A stretch of DNA of 64,000 nt, taken from assembly GCA_965235635.1 (NCBI GenBank), contig CBDDYR010000002.1, forward strand, positions 62,001 through 126,000, given 5' to 3'. The stretch is from Fontibacterium meridianamericanum. GTDB lineage: Bacteria > Pseudomonadota > Alphaproteobacteria > Pelagibacterales > Pelagibacteraceae. Every line of letters begins with the position of its first letter. Position 1 is the stretch's first letter. The notes under the pieces were generated by a model. That model made no database searches, had not been told where the DNA came from, and saw only the letters and a program-made list of their open reading frames with translations. Position numbers and translations under genes: made by a program. Positions 8,515 through 16,994 of the stretch are shown piece by piece.

Positions 8515-9012
8515 TTATCTTCTCGCTACAACTTCACTAATTTTTTTACCGCGTAATATAGAAATGTCTTTAGGTGATCTTTGTTTTATTAAAGCTAACA
8601 TACATGCTCTAACAACATTGTAAGGATTTGATGAACCAATTGATTTTGCAACAATATCTTGCATACCTAACATTTCACATATTGCTCGAATAGCTCCACC
8701 AGCAATAATACCAGTTCCCGCTGGAGCACTTCTCAGAAGAACTTTACCAGATCCACTTTTTCCGTAGGTGTCATGATGTATTGTTCTTCCTTCCCTTAAT
8801 GGAACTTTAACTAATGAACTTTTAGCTTCTTCTGATGCTTTCTTAATTGCGTCTGGAACTTGTTTTGCTTTGCCGTGTCCATAACCTACTAAACCTTTTT
8901 GATTTCCAACAACTACGAGAGCGGCAAAACCAAATCTTCTTCCACCTTTAACGACTTTAGTAATTCTGTTAATCGCAACTAATTTTTCTTTAAGTTCTGA
9001 TTGAGTATTCAT
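8515..9012 (-). CDS. rpsE: 30S ribosomal protein S5
   Basis: Decoding-fidelity protein at the mRNA entry site. The double-stranded-RNA-binding-like N-terminal domain is seen as INRITKVVKGGRRFGF and GYGHGKAKQVPDAI; the C-terminal domain contains GIIAGGAIRAICEMLG and PYNVVRA. Length 165 matches E. coli (167). Three bases separate it from rplR. Confidence 0.97.
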   Translation of the reverse strand: MNTQSELKEKLVAINRITKVVKGGRRFGFAALVVVGNQKGLVGYGHGKAKQVPDAIKKASEEAKSSLVKVPLREGRTIHHDTYGKSGSGKVLLRSAPAGTGIIAGGAIRAICEMLGMQDIVAKSIGSSNPYNVVRACMLALIKQRSPKDISILRGKKISEVVARR

Positions 9013-9015
9013 AAA

Positions 9016-9354
9016 TTAAAATTTTAATCCTTCTTTTCTTGCAGAGTCGGCTACTGCTTTTATACGTCCATGATACTTATATCTGCCTCTGTCAAAATAA
9101 ACTTCTTTAATTCCTTTTTCTAAAGCTCTTTTTGCAACTAATTTTCCAACTTCTACTGATAGTTCCATTTTTTTTTTCTTATCCATAGCTTTTTCAACTG
9201 ATGACGCTGAAACTAGTGTTTGATTCTTAGTGTCATCTATAACTTGAGCATATATATTTTTTAGAGATCTAAAAACAGTTAGGCGTAATCCTGTCGGATT
9301 ATACTTTTTCATTTTGCCCCTGATTCTGCTTTGTCTTTTAATACTGTTAGCCAT
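9016..9354 (-). CDS. rplR: 50S ribosomal protein L18
   Basis: Binds 5S rRNA in the central protuberance. The C-terminal block YFDRGRYKYHGRIKAVAD is diagnostic, and the N-terminus RLTVFRSLKNIYAQVIDD is the 5S-contact region. Length 112, slightly shorter than E. coli's 117. Two bases after rplF in the spc cluster. Confidence 0.97.
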   Translation of the reverse strand: MANSIKRQSRIRGKMKKYNPTGLRLTVFRSLKNIYAQVIDDTKNQTLVSASSVEKAMDKKKKMELSVEVGKLVAKRALEKGIKEVYFDRGRYKYHGRIKAVADSARKEGLKF

Positions 9355-9356
9355 AA

Positions 9357-9893
9357 TTATTTCTTTTTACCCTCTTTTCTCAAAACAAATTGATCGGAAG
9401 AGGTAATGCCTTTTCCTTTATAAGGTTCAACCGGTTTTAAAAATTTAATGTCTGCGCACACTTTTCCGACTAATTCTTTATCAATTCCTTTAACTTTTAT
9501 TGCTGTTTGTTTATCAATAGAAATTTCAATACCTTCTGGAATGTCATAGTGCACATCGTGACTAAATCCTAATTGAAAGATAATCTTTTTACCTTGTAAT
9601 GTAGCTCGAAAACCAACTCCTGTTAGTTTTAAGTCTTTTTCAAATCCTTTTGATACTCCTATAATCCCATTATTAATTAAACTTCTATGTAATCCCCAAG
9701 TAAGTTTATTTGCATTTTTTTTGTCTACAGGTTCAAGAGAAACCTTATTATCAGCAACTATGACTTTTAAAATATTTTGATCTACAATTACTTCTTTTTT
9801 ACTTTTAGCGCCTTGAATAATTACTTTATTATTATCAACTTTAACAGTAACTCCAGAAGGTAATGTAATAGGTGTTTTTCCAATTTTTGACAT
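9357..9893 (-). CDS. rplF: 50S ribosomal protein L6
   Basis: Two tandem L6 folds next to the sarcin-ricin loop. Diagnostic blocks: MSKIGKTPITLPSGV at the start, WGLHRSLINNGIIGVSKGF near residues 67-85 and VEPYKGKGI near the C-terminus. Length 178, typical. Spaced three bases from rpsH. Confidence 0.98.
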   Translation of the reverse strand: MSKIGKTPITLPSGVTVKVDNNKVIIQGAKSKKEVIVDQNILKVIVADNKVSLEPVDKKNANKLTWGLHRSLINNGIIGVSKGFEKDLKLTGVGFRATLQGKKIIFQLGFSHDVHYDIPEGIEISIDKQTAIKVKGIDKELVGKVCADIKFLKPVEPYKGKGITSSDQFVLRKEGKKK

Positions 9894-9896
9894 ATC

Positions 9897-10292
9897 TTAA
9901 GAAACCTTACAAAGGACCTCCCCGCCTAGTTTTTTTTCTCTAGCTTCGTTATCAGAAAAAATGCCTTTAGAAGTAGAAATAATAGATATTCCTAAACCAT
10001 TTTGAATTTTTTGAATACTATCTGATCTAGAATAAATTCGTCTTCCAGGTCTTGAAACTCTTTCGATCTCTTTAATAACTGGATCGCCATACATATATTT
10101 TAAATTAATTTCAATTGTCTCAAAACTTTTATCTTTAGAAACCGTATATTCTTGAATAAATCCCTCTTTATGAAGAACATCTAAAACTGCTTTTCTTAAT
10201 TTAGAGCCTGGAACTGTTACTTTTTTCAAACCACGCATCTGACCATTTCTAATTCTTGTAATCATATCACCAATTGGGTCTGTAATTTTCAT
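9897..10292 (-). CDS. rpsH: 30S ribosomal protein S8
   Basis: Primary 16S rRNA binder; in E. coli it represses its own cluster by binding a 16S-like site near rplE. Start DPIGDMITRIRNGQ and the C-terminal GLGISIISTSKG are diagnostic. Length 131. I did not find an obvious S8-site mimic at the rplX-rplE overlap, so autoregulation here is unproven. Confidence 0.97.
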   Translation of the reverse strand: MKITDPIGDMITRIRNGQMRGLKKVTVPGSKLRKAVLDVLHKEGFIQEYTVSKDKSFETIEINLKYMYGDPVIKEIERVSRPGRRIYSRSDSIQKIQNGLGISIISTSKGIFSDNEAREKKLGGEVLCKVS

Positions 10293-10301
10293 ATTTCCTC
10301 C

Positions 10302-10607
10302 TTACCAGCTAGCTTTTGTCATACCCGGAATTTTTCCACTAGAAGCAAATTTTCTAAGCGCAATTCTAGACATTCTTAATTTTCTATAATAACCGCGAGA
10401 TCTTCCGGTTATTTCACATCTATTTTTAACTCTATTTTTTGCTGAATTTCTTGGGACTTTTGAGAGTTTTAAACTAGCTAAAAATCTCTCATTTAAAGGT
10501 AGATTTTTATTCATAATTATTTTTTTAAGTTTTAATCTTTTACTTTCAAATCTCTTAGCCATTTTTACTCTTTTTAAATTTCTCTCGATCGAACTTCTTT
10601 TTGCCAT
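10302..10607 (-). CDS. rpsN: 30S ribosomal protein S14 (zinc-free type)
   Basis: Small-subunit head protein. The 101-residue form without the two CxxC pairs is the zinc-independent class usual in proteobacteria; only RCEITGRSRGYYRKLRMSR remains of the zinc-ribbon area. The C-terminus GMTKASW is typical. It lies directly after rplE with no spare base and nine bases before rpsH. Confidence 0.97.
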   Translation of the reverse strand: MAKRSSIERNLKRVKMAKRFESKRLKLKKIIMNKNLPLNERFLASLKLSKVPRNSAKNRVKNRCEITGRSRGYYRKLRMSRIALRKFASSGKIPGMTKASW

Positions 10608-11246
10608 TTAATTTAACTCCTTATTTTTTTCTTTGTCTTTACTTTTGTCATTATCTCCTTCTTTTTTAACTTTTTTCTTATCAGCTGAAAAAATACCTGC
10701 TTTTGCAAATGGAAAATTAAAACTATCAAGCAACATTCTAGCCTGATCTTTAGTCTTTGCGGTTGTCACAATAGTAATATCTAAACCTCTAATTTTATCG
10801 ACTTTATCAAAATTAACCTCTGGAAATATAATATGCTCTTTAACACCAAAACTATAATTAGCCTCGCTATCAAAACTATTTGGATTTAAACCTCTAAAGT
10901 CTTTAATCCTTGGTAAAGCAATATTTACTAAGCGGTCTAAAAAGAAATACATTTGATCTTTTCTTAATGTAACTTTTAAACCTAAAGGTATGCCTACTCT
11001 TGTTTTAAAGTTTGAGATTGATTTTCTAGATTTTGTAACTTGAGCTTTTTGACCTGCGATAGCTGATAAATCATCTTCTGCACTTTTTAAAATTTTATTA
11101 TCAGTTCCATCTAAACCAAGACCCATATTTAAAACAATTTTAACTAATCTTGGAGCTTGCATTTTATTTGTAAAAGACAAGTTCTTACACAAAGTAGGTA
11201 CTATCTCTTTAATATATTTTTCTTTTAATCTTGGAACCAATTTCAT
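10608..11246 (-). CDS. rplE: 50S ribosomal protein L5 with charged C-terminal tail
   Basis: 5S rRNA-binding protein of the central protuberance. Core blocks: MQAPRLVKIVLNMGLG near residue 29, RVGIPLGLKVTLR and IRGLDITIVTTAKT near residue 155. The family core ends near residue 185; beyond it comes a tail dominated by Lys, Glu and Asp (KKEGDNDKSKDKEKNKELN), giving 212 residues against 179 in E. coli. The start overlaps rplX by four bases. Confidence 0.97.
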   Translation of the reverse strand: MKLVPRLKEKYIKEIVPTLCKNLSFTNKMQAPRLVKIVLNMGLGLDGTDNKILKSAEDDLSAIAGQKAQVTKSRKSISNFKTRVGIPLGLKVTLRKDQMYFFLDRLVNIALPRIKDFRGLNPNSFDSEANYSFGVKEHIIFPEVNFDKVDKIRGLDITIVTTAKTKDQARMLLDSFNFPFAKAGIFSADKKKVKKEGDNDKSKDKEKNKELN

Positions 11247-11566
11247 TTTTTACTCTTTGTTTTTGATTTTTCTGTTTTTATATTTTTTTTAACTTCTTCC
11301 TTTTTTTCAATTTTTTTCTCAACTTTTTTCTCTACCTTTGCATCAGTTAATTTAATGACATTTGAAATATCAATTGGTCTTTCAATAGTTATTATTCCGC
11401 CTTTTTTTTCTCTAGAAGGTTTTTGATGTTTTTTCTTTTCATTAATTCCTTTAACTAAAACTTTACGAACCTCAGGAAATACTTTAATTACATTTCCAGT
11501 TTTTCCTTTGTCATCTCCAGTAATAATTTTTACGTTATCACCTTTTTTTATTTTTAATTTAATCAT
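11243..11566 (-). CDS. rplX: 50S ribosomal protein L24 with charged C-terminal tail
   Basis: Assembly-initiating protein at the tunnel exit. The KOW motif is VKIITGDDKGKTGNVIKVFP near residues 12-31, and RPIDISNVIKL follows. The last 30 or so residues are almost pure Lys/Glu with a few Thr/Ser (KKVEKKIEKKEEVKK), a tail unlike the E. coli protein. It overlaps both neighbours by four bases (ATGA type), suggesting coupled translation. Confidence 0.96.
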   Translation of the reverse strand: MIKLKIKKGDNVKIITGDDKGKTGNVIKVFPEVRKVLVKGINEKKKHQKPSREKKGGIITIERPIDISNVIKLTDAKVEKKVEKKIEKKEEVKKNIKTEKSKTKSKK

Positions 11567-11931
11567 AATACCTCAGGGGCTAAAGAAATTATTTTCATAA
11601 AGTTTTTATTTCTTAATTCTCTTGTTACGGGTCCAAAAATTCTTGTTCCTATTGGCTCTCCATTTGGTTGGACTAAAACTGCAGCATTAGCATCAAATTT
11701 TATTGAGGTTCCATCTAATCTTTTAATTTCTTTTCTTGTTCTAACAATCACTGCTTTATGAACATCTCCTTTTTTGACTTTTCCTTTCGGAATAGCGTCT
11801 TTAATTGAAACAACAATAATGTCTCCTATGGTTGCATATCTTCTTTTAGATCCACCTAAGACTTTAATACATTCTACTTTTCGTGCTCCAGTATTATCAG
11901 CAACGAATAACTCTGTTTGTACTTGAATCAT
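11563..11931 (-). CDS. rplN: 50S ribosomal protein L14
   Basis: Intersubunit-bridge protein. Starts with the conserved MIQVQTELFVADNTGARKV and contains GDIIVVSIKDAIP and RIFGPVTRELR. Length 122, exactly the usual size. It abuts rpsQ with no gap and overlaps rplX by four bases. Confidence 0.98.
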   Translation of the reverse strand: MIQVQTELFVADNTGARKVECIKVLGGSKRRYATIGDIIVVSIKDAIPKGKVKKGDVHKAVIVRTRKEIKRLDGTSIKFDANAAVLVQPNGEPIGTRIFGPVTRELRNKNFMKIISLAPEVL

Positions 11932-12168
11932 TTATTTATCGCCTCCAACTACTATCCATCGTTTAAGTTTAGAAATCGGCTTACTTTCTATAATAGAAAC
12001 CACATCTCCAATTTTAGATTTGTTTTTTTCATCGTGCGCATGATATTTTTTGTAAGCAGTCATTACTTTTTTATATTTAGGATGAACAAAACGTCTGCTG
12101 ACTTCAACAACAACTGTTTTGTTGCTTTTATCACTAACTACTTTTCCTTTTAAAATTCTTTTAACCAT
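11932..12168 (-). CDS. rpsQ: 30S ribosomal protein S17
   Basis: Primary 16S rRNA-binding OB-fold protein. GKVVSDKSNKTVVVEV near residues 8-23, HPKYKKVMTAYKKYHAHDE and ESKPISKLKRW are the family blocks. Length 78. One-base overlap with rpmC (TAATG). Confidence 0.97.
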   Translation of the reverse strand: MVKRILKGKVVSDKSNKTVVVEVSRRFVHPKYKKVMTAYKKYHAHDEKNKSKIGDVVSIIESKPISKLKRWIVVGGDK

Positions 12169-12359
12169 TATTTTGTTTTATTTAAATTAATAAAAGTTTT
12201 AACTTTAGCAATTGAACGTCTATTAGTTTTAATAGACGCTGTATTAGTAACCTGACCATTTTTTTTTTTAAATCGAATATTGAATTGTTCTTTTTTTAAT
12301 TTTTCCAATTCAGAAAATAATTGATCCTGTGTTAATTTTTTGACTTCTTTAGTTTTCAT
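12168..12359 (-). CDS. rpmC: 50S ribosomal protein L29
   Basis: Short two-helix protein by the tunnel exit, part of the docking site for signal recognition particle and trigger factor. The pattern LTQDQLFSELEKLKKEQFNIRF followed by RRSIAKVKTFIN is typical, and the neighbours rplP and rpsQ are the usual ones. Length 63. Shares one base with each neighbour. Confidence 0.95.
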   Translation of the reverse strand: MKTKEVKKLTQDQLFSELEKLKKEQFNIRFKKKNGQVTNTASIKTNRRSIAKVKTFINLNKTK

Positions 12360-12775
12360 TACTGCGTTCCTAATCTTTTAATCATTTTAGTTTTTATTGA
12401 TAATTTAGCTTGGGCTCTCTCAAACGCCTCTTTAGCAACAATCTCGTCAACTCCATCAATTTCAAAAATAATTCTTCCAGGTTTAACTCTAAATACGTAG
12501 TATTCTAATCCGCCCTTACCTTTACCCATTCTTACTTCTATTGGTTTCTTGGTAACAGGAATATTTGGAAAAATTCTAAGCCAAACTCTGCCAGCTCGCT
12601 TCATATGTCTTGTTAACGCAACTCTTGCTGCCTCAATTTCTTTTGAAGTTACTCTATTCGGTTCAATTGCTTTTAATCCAAATGAACCAAAGTTTAATTC
12701 AGCTCCACGTGTGGCTACGCCATAAATTTTTCCCTTAAAGGCTTTTCTATATTTAGTCCTAGCTGGCTGTAACAT
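12359..12775 (-). CDS. rplP: 50S ribosomal protein L16
   Basis: Positions A-site tRNA and helps organise the peptidyl transferase region. Start MLQPARTKYRKAFKGK, the block RVALTRHMKRAGRVWLRIFP near residues 52-71 and MGKGKGGLEYYVFRVKPG near 83-100 are diagnostic. Length 138. The start lies inside the rpsC end (17-base overlap) and the stop shares a base with rpmC. Confidence 0.98.
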   Translation of the reverse strand: MLQPARTKYRKAFKGKIYGVATRGAELNFGSFGLKAIEPNRVTSKEIEAARVALTRHMKRAGRVWLRIFPNIPVTKKPIEVRMGKGKGGLEYYVFRVKPGRIIFEIDGVDEIVAKEAFERAQAKLSIKTKMIKRLGTQ

Positions 12776-13457
12776 TTTCTTTCTCGTTTAAATTTTTAAT
12801 ATCAACATCTTCATTTTTTTTCTTATCTTTTTCAAATACAATTCCTTTATAAATCCAAACTTTTACGCCAATAATTCCATATGTTGTTTCAGCTTCAGCT
12901 TCTCCATAATCAACATCGGCTCTTAATGTGTGAAGTGGAATACTTCCTTCTCTTAACCATTCTGTTCTTGCAATTTCAGTTCCCGCTAGTCTTCCAGCAA
13001 CGGTAATTTTTATACCCTTAGCACCTAATCTAAGCGTTGATTGCATTGCTCTTTTCATAGCTTTTCTATATGCAATTCGTTTCTCAAGTTGTTGAGCTAC
13101 ATTTTCAGCAACTAAATATGCATCTAATTCAGGTTTTCTTATTTCTTTTATATTTACAGAAACATCTGAACTAGAAATTTTATTAAGATTACTTTTAATT
13201 TTATCTATATCAGAACCTTTTTTTCCAATTACAAAACCTGGTCTAGATGTAAAAATAGTCACTATGCATTTCTTAGTAGGTCTTTCGATAAAAATTTTAG
13301 AAATACCAGAATTTTTAAGATTTTTTTTAATATATTCTCTAATTTTAAAATCTTCGATTAAATACTGGCCGTATTCTTTTTTCTTAGCAAACCACATTGA
13401 ATCCCAATTTTTATTAATACTGAGTCTTAAGCTAATTGGATTAACTTTCTGTCCCAT
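12759..13457 (-). CDS. rpsC: 30S ribosomal protein S3
   Basis: Forms part of the mRNA entry tunnel and helicase centre. MGQKVNPISLRL start, KH domain with VIGKKGSDIDKIK near residues 76-88, and C-terminal LREGSIPLHTLRADVDYG. Length 232, close to E. coli. The end is a mostly charged tail (FEKDKKKNEDVDIKNLNEKEN). Overlaps rplP and shares one base with rplV. Confidence 0.98.
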   Translation of the reverse strand: MGQKVNPISLRLSINKNWDSMWFAKKKEYGQYLIEDFKIREYIKKNLKNSGISKIFIERPTKKCIVTIFTSRPGFVIGKKGSDIDKIKSNLNKISSSDVSVNIKEIRKPELDAYLVAENVAQQLEKRIAYRKAMKRAMQSTLRLGAKGIKITVAGRLAGTEIARTEWLREGSIPLHTLRADVDYGEAEAETTYGIIGVKVWIYKGIVFEKDKKKNEDVDIKNLNEKENVTAS

Positions 13458-13837
13458 TACTTTGTGGCCTCCACCGGAGCTTTTTTGTTTTCTGAAACAA
13501 TTATTGTTAAATTAGAAAAGTGTTTTTTTATTCCTGCTGCTCTTCCTCTCGCTCTAGGCATAAATCGTTTTAATGTAATTCCTTTTCCAACATAAGCTTC
13601 CTTTACGATGAGATTATCAATATCTAACTGGTTATTATTTTCAGCATTAGCAATTGCTGATTTCAATGTTTTTTTAATTTCGTTCGCTACCCTTTTATCT
13701 GTAAATTCTAAATCTCTCATAGCAACATTCGCATTTTTACCTCTAATGCTTTTTAATATATTATTAATTTTACGAGGACTTGATCTTAAGTTTCTGTAAA
13801 TTGCTTTAACTTGATTTAAATCTTTATTTTTTTTCAT
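13457..13837 (-). CDS. rplV: 50S ribosomal protein L22
   Basis: Lines the peptide exit tunnel with L4. Core blocks LRSSPRKINNILKSIRGK and the beta-hairpin AYVGKGITLKRFMPRARGRAAG are clear. I place the start at the ATG at 13837 (MKKNKDLNQVKAIYRN, 126 residues), overlapping the rpsS end by 14 bases. The frame is open up to 13888, but those extra 17 residues lie inside rpsS, resemble no L22 N-terminus and would need a deeper overlap. Confidence 0.95.
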   Translation of the reverse strand: MKKNKDLNQVKAIYRNLRSSPRKINNILKSIRGKNANVAMRDLEFTDKRVANEIKKTLKSAIANAENNNQLDIDNLIVKEAYVGKGITLKRFMPRARGRAAGIKKHFSNLTIIVSENKKAPVEATK

Positions 13838-14129
13838 CTTTTTTCTCAGTTGCTGGGGCAGCCTTTTTATCAGCAGGCGTATGTCCAAAGAATTGTCTTG
13901 TTGCTGAAAATTCTCCTAATTTATGCCCAATCATTTCTTCTGTAATAGTCACTGGGAAGAATTTTTTTCCATTGTGGACTTCGAAAGTCATTCCAATAAA
14001 TTCTGGAATAATTGTTGATTTTCTCGACCAAGTTTTGATTGGTTTTTTAATATTTTGATCCTTATGTTTTTGTACTTTTTTCATTAAACTTAACTCTACA
14101 AAAGGACCTTTCCAAACTGATCTACTCAT
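13824..14129 (-). CDS. rpsS: 30S ribosomal protein S19
   Basis: Head protein bridging to the large subunit. Start MSRSVWKGPFVELSLMKKV and the block FIGMTFEVHNGKKFFPVTI, then GHKLGEFSATRQFFGH, are diagnostic. After HTPADKK comes a short Ala/Lys/Glu tail (AAPATEKKDEKK), bringing it to 101 residues against 92 in E. coli; this tail overlaps the rplV start. Confidence 0.97.
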   Translation of the reverse strand: MSRSVWKGPFVELSLMKKVQKHKDQNIKKPIKTWSRKSTIIPEFIGMTFEVHNGKKFFPVTITEEMIGHKLGEFSATRQFFGHTPADKKAAPATEKKDEKK

Positions 14130-14131
14130 AA

Positions 14132-14959
14132 TTAATTAATTCCTCTTTTCTTCTTTCTAGAAATAATAAATTTGTCAGTATTTTTATTTTTTCTAGTTTT
14201 CTTTCCTTTAGTTTTGATTCCCCAAGGTGTAACAGGATGTCTTCCACCGTTAGTTCTTCCTCCGTGTGGATGATCTACAGGATTCATTGCTATACCTCTT
14301 GATTGTGGTCTAACTCCAAGCCATCTACTTCTTCCAGCTTTGCCAATTTTAATATTTTTTTGATCTGGATTTGATACAGCTCCAATTGTCGCTTTACATA
14401 AACTTTGTACTTTTCTTACTTCTCCTGAAGATAATTTTAATGTTGTATAGTCTTGATCATGACTCATAATTTGTACAGAAGAGCCTGCTGATCTGGCTAA
14501 TACTCCACCATTACCTGGTCTCATTTCAACATTATGAACAACAGTTGCTGGAGGAATATCGATCAAAGGCATACAATTACCAATTTCTATGTCTTTTTTT
14601 CTTCCAGAATAAATCTTAGTGCCTACTTTAATATCTTGTGGAGCAATTAAGTAACTTTGAGTTTTATCCTCATATTCAACAAGCATAATATTAGCTGTTC
14701 TATAAGGATCATACTCAAAACGAATTACCTTGGCTGGCATATCAAACTTATTTCTTTTAAAATCAACAAATCTATACTTTTTTTTATGACCAGCTGAACG
14801 GTGTCTAGATGTAATTCTACCTAAATTATTTCTTCCATAAGAACCATTAATACCTGAGGTTAAAGATTTGATGGGCTTACCCTTCCAAAGACCTGTTCTG
14901 TCTAGAATAATTGTGCCTCGAGTAGATTTTGTATAAGGTTTATATGTTTTTAAAGTCAT
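14132..14959 (-). CDS. rplB: 50S ribosomal protein L2
   Basis: Needed for subunit association and peptidyl-transfer architecture. KTYKPYTKSTRG start, the RNA-binding block GSSVQIMSHDQDYTTLKLSS and the C-terminal MNPVDHPHGGRTNGG with the invariant His near residue 228. Length 275, normal. Two bases before rpsS and two after rplW. Confidence 0.98.
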   Translation of the reverse strand: MTLKTYKPYTKSTRGTIILDRTGLWKGKPIKSLTSGINGSYGRNNLGRITSRHRSAGHKKKYRFVDFKRNKFDMPAKVIRFEYDPYRTANIMLVEYEDKTQSYLIAPQDIKVGTKIYSGRKKDIEIGNCMPLIDIPPATVVHNVEMRPGNGGVLARSAGSSVQIMSHDQDYTTLKLSSGEVRKVQSLCKATIGAVSNPDQKNIKIGKAGRSRWLGVRPQSRGIAMNPVDHPHGGRTNGGRHPVTPWGIKTKGKKTRKNKNTDKFIISRKKKRGIN

Positions 14960-14961
14960 AT

Positions 14962-15264
14962 TTATATTCCAGTTGTAATATCAATTGATTGTCCTTTTTT
15001 TAGAGTAACAATTGCTTTTTTATATCCAGAGCTTTTAGCAACTCTTCCTCTTACCATTTTAAATCTTGGATGAAGATTAATCGTATTAACTTTAGTAACA
15101 TTCACTTTGAAAAGTTTCTCAATACTTTTTTTAATATTTGCTTTAGTTGCAAATGGAGCAACTTTAAACACAACTTTATTTAATGAGCTTAAATTTGTAG
15201 ACTTTTCAGTCACTACAGGCTCAAGAATGATATCATACGAGTAATTATCTGCTCTTTTTTTCAT
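14962..15264 (-). CDS. rplW: 50S ribosomal protein L23
   Basis: Docking site for trigger factor and SRP at the tunnel exit. The EPVVTEKSTNL start near residues 16-26, VFKVAPFATKANIKKSIEKLF and the loop KVNTINLHPRFKMVRGRVAK are typical. Length 100. Overlaps the rplD end by four bases. Confidence 0.97.
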   Translation of the reverse strand: MKKRADNYSYDIILEPVVTEKSTNLSSLNKVVFKVAPFATKANIKKSIEKLFKVNVTKVNTINLHPRFKMVRGRVAKSSGYKKAIVTLKKGQSIDITTGI

Positions 15265-15887
15265 TTTAATAATCTATCTTGAAGTTTCTTAATTGAAGAA
15301 TGAGTAAATAAAACATTTTGATATTTTAAAACGTCATAAACATTCGTCCCAATCTCAGGAATATTTTTTATATTTTTTATATTTTTCACATTGTTCAATA
15401 GAACTTCATTTTCTTTGTCGTAAATTAACAATGTGCTTTTTGAGTTAATTTTTGATAAAAAATTACTAAAATCTTTAGTTTTAAAATTTTTAAAATCTTT
15501 ATCTGATAAAATACTAATTTTATTATCTAGTACTTTACTAGATAAAGCATGTTTTAATCCTAATTTTCTAACTTTTTTATTAAGTCTTTTTACTCTATGT
15601 TTTCCTTTTGCCTTAGGCCCGTGCGCAATACCACCACCAACAAATATTGGTGCTGTGATATTTCCGTGTCTTGCTCCTCCAGATCCTTTTTGTGGTCCAA
15701 TTTTTTTTCTTGAACCTGCAACTTCTCCTCTAGTTTTTGTGTAACCAGTTTTTTTTGAATGACGGCTTATTTGCCAATCAACCACCATTTTAATAATGTC
15801 TTTTCTAGGTTTTAACGAAAATATATTGTCAGAAACTTCAACATTTCCAACATCTTTTCCATCAATTCCTAATTCTTTTATTTTCAT
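15261..15887 (-). CDS. rplD: 50S ribosomal protein L4
   Basis: Exit-tunnel protein; in E. coli it also represses the S10 operon by attenuation. The tunnel loop is seen as TRGEVAGSRKKIGPQKGSGGARHGNITAP (from about residue 51). Length 208. No S10-type leader is visible upstream because rpsJ directly follows fusA by two bases, so L4 attenuation of the E. coli kind is unlikely here. Confidence 0.97.
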   Translation of the reverse strand: MKIKELGIDGKDVGNVEVSDNIFSLKPRKDIIKMVVDWQISRHSKKTGYTKTRGEVAGSRKKIGPQKGSGGARHGNITAPIFVGGGIAHGPKAKGKHRVKRLNKKVRKLGLKHALSSKVLDNKISILSDKDFKNFKTKDFSNFLSKINSKSTLLIYDKENEVLLNNVKNIKNIKNIPEIGTNVYDVLKYQNVLFTHSSIKKLQDRLLK

Positions 15888-15891
15888 ATAA

Positions 15892-16680
15892 TTATTTTTT
15901 CTTTTCCGCTGCAGGAGCTGCTACTGCAGGTTTTGCATCTTTTTTATTAGTTTCTGCGCTTTTTTCTTTTTTAGTTGATTTTTCTTTTAATCCTTCGGCA
16001 AGATCATCTTTGAAAGCTTGAATAGTATCTTTCATCGTTCGCTTATTTCTTTCTTTAACAGCCTTATTAATTTCAACTACAGCATTTTTTGCTCCTGGTA
16101 CTGACCCTTTAACAAATAATAGGTTATTTTCTAAATCAGTTTCAATAATTTCTAATCTTTCAACTGTTCTAAATTTATCTCCCATATGACCTGCCATTTT
16201 TTTTCCTTTGAATACTCTACCGGGGTCTTGTCTTTGACCTGTAGAACCATGAGATCTATGAGAAACTGAAACACCGTGTGTTGCTCTTAGTCCTGCAAAA
16301 TTATGTCTTTTCATAACTCCAGCAAAACCTCTTCCGATTGTTTTTGATCTAATATCTACAAAATTTATATCTTTGAATATATTTAAGTTTACGTCTGAAC
16401 CTAATTTAAGATCACTGTCTTTATCTACTCTGAATTCTTTTAAAATTTTCTTAGGCTCTAAAGATTTTTTTGTAAATACACCTTTCATCTGTTTTGTAAC
16501 TTTTGAATTTTTTATATGTCCAAAACCGACTAATACTGCACTATAACCACGTTTTTCTTTAGTAATCACATCCACTACTTTTCCTGGCTCAACATGAAGA
16601 ACAGTTACAGGAACGGATTGCCCATTCTCATAAAATCTTCTTGTCATGCCAATTTTTTTTCCTAATAAACCTAAAGTCAT
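15892..16680 (-). CDS. rplC: 50S ribosomal protein L3 with long C-terminal tail
   Basis: Early-assembly large-subunit protein reaching toward the peptidyl transferase centre. LLGKKIGMTRRFYENG start, GRGFAGVMKRHNFAG near residue 116 and the loop GSTGQRQDPGRVFKGKKMAGH with the commonly methylated Gln. The L3 core ends near residue 210; about 50 more residues rich in Lys, Glu and Ala follow, for 262 in total against 209 in E. coli. Four bases after it comes rplD. Confidence 0.97.
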   Translation of the reverse strand: MTLGLLGKKIGMTRRFYENGQSVPVTVLHVEPGKVVDVITKEKRGYSAVLVGFGHIKNSKVTKQMKGVFTKKSLEPKKILKEFRVDKDSDLKLGSDVNLNIFKDINFVDIRSKTIGRGFAGVMKRHNFAGLRATHGVSVSHRSHGSTGQRQDPGRVFKGKKMAGHMGDKFRTVERLEIIETDLENNLLFVKGSVPGAKNAVVEINKAVKERNKRTMKDTIQAFKDDLAEGLKEKSTKKEKSAETNKKDAKPAVAAPAAEKKK

Positions 16681-16683
16681 AAA

Positions 16684-16992
16684 TTATATCTTAATTTCTA
16701 CATCTACGCCTGAAGCAAGATCTAACTTCATTAACGCCTCAACTGTTTGAGGTGTTGGATCAAGAATATCTATCATTCGTTTATGTGTTCTTGTTTCAAA
16801 CTGTTCTCTACTTTTTTTATCAATGTGCGGGGATCTTAATACAGTAAAAATTTCTTTACGTGTAGGAAGTGGTATTGGTCCTCGAACTTGAGCTCCTGTT
16901 CTTTTTGCAGTGTTTACGATCTCAATGGTAGATTGATCTAACACTTTGTGATCATAAGCTCTTAATTTAATTCTAATATTTTGTTTATCCAT
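16684..16992 (-). CDS. rpsJ: 30S ribosomal protein S10
   Basis: Head protein that also pairs with NusB in transcription antitermination. The block GPIPLPTRKEIFTVLRSPH near residues 39-57 is diagnostic; KSREQFETRTHKRMIDI follows. Length 102. It follows fusA by two bases, with no second tuf gene in between, unlike the common rpsL-rpsG-fusA-tuf order. Confidence 0.98.
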   Translation of the reverse strand: MDKQNIRIKLRAYDHKVLDQSTIEIVNTAKRTGAQVRGPIPLPTRKEIFTVLRSPHIDKKSREQFETRTHKRMIDILDPTPQTVEALMKLDLASGVDVEIKI

Positions 16993-16994
16993 AA

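Noticed and set aside
13838..13888. Longer rplV start within rpsS
   Set aside because: The extra 17 residues are the shadow of the rpsS tail in another frame and match no L22 N-terminus.
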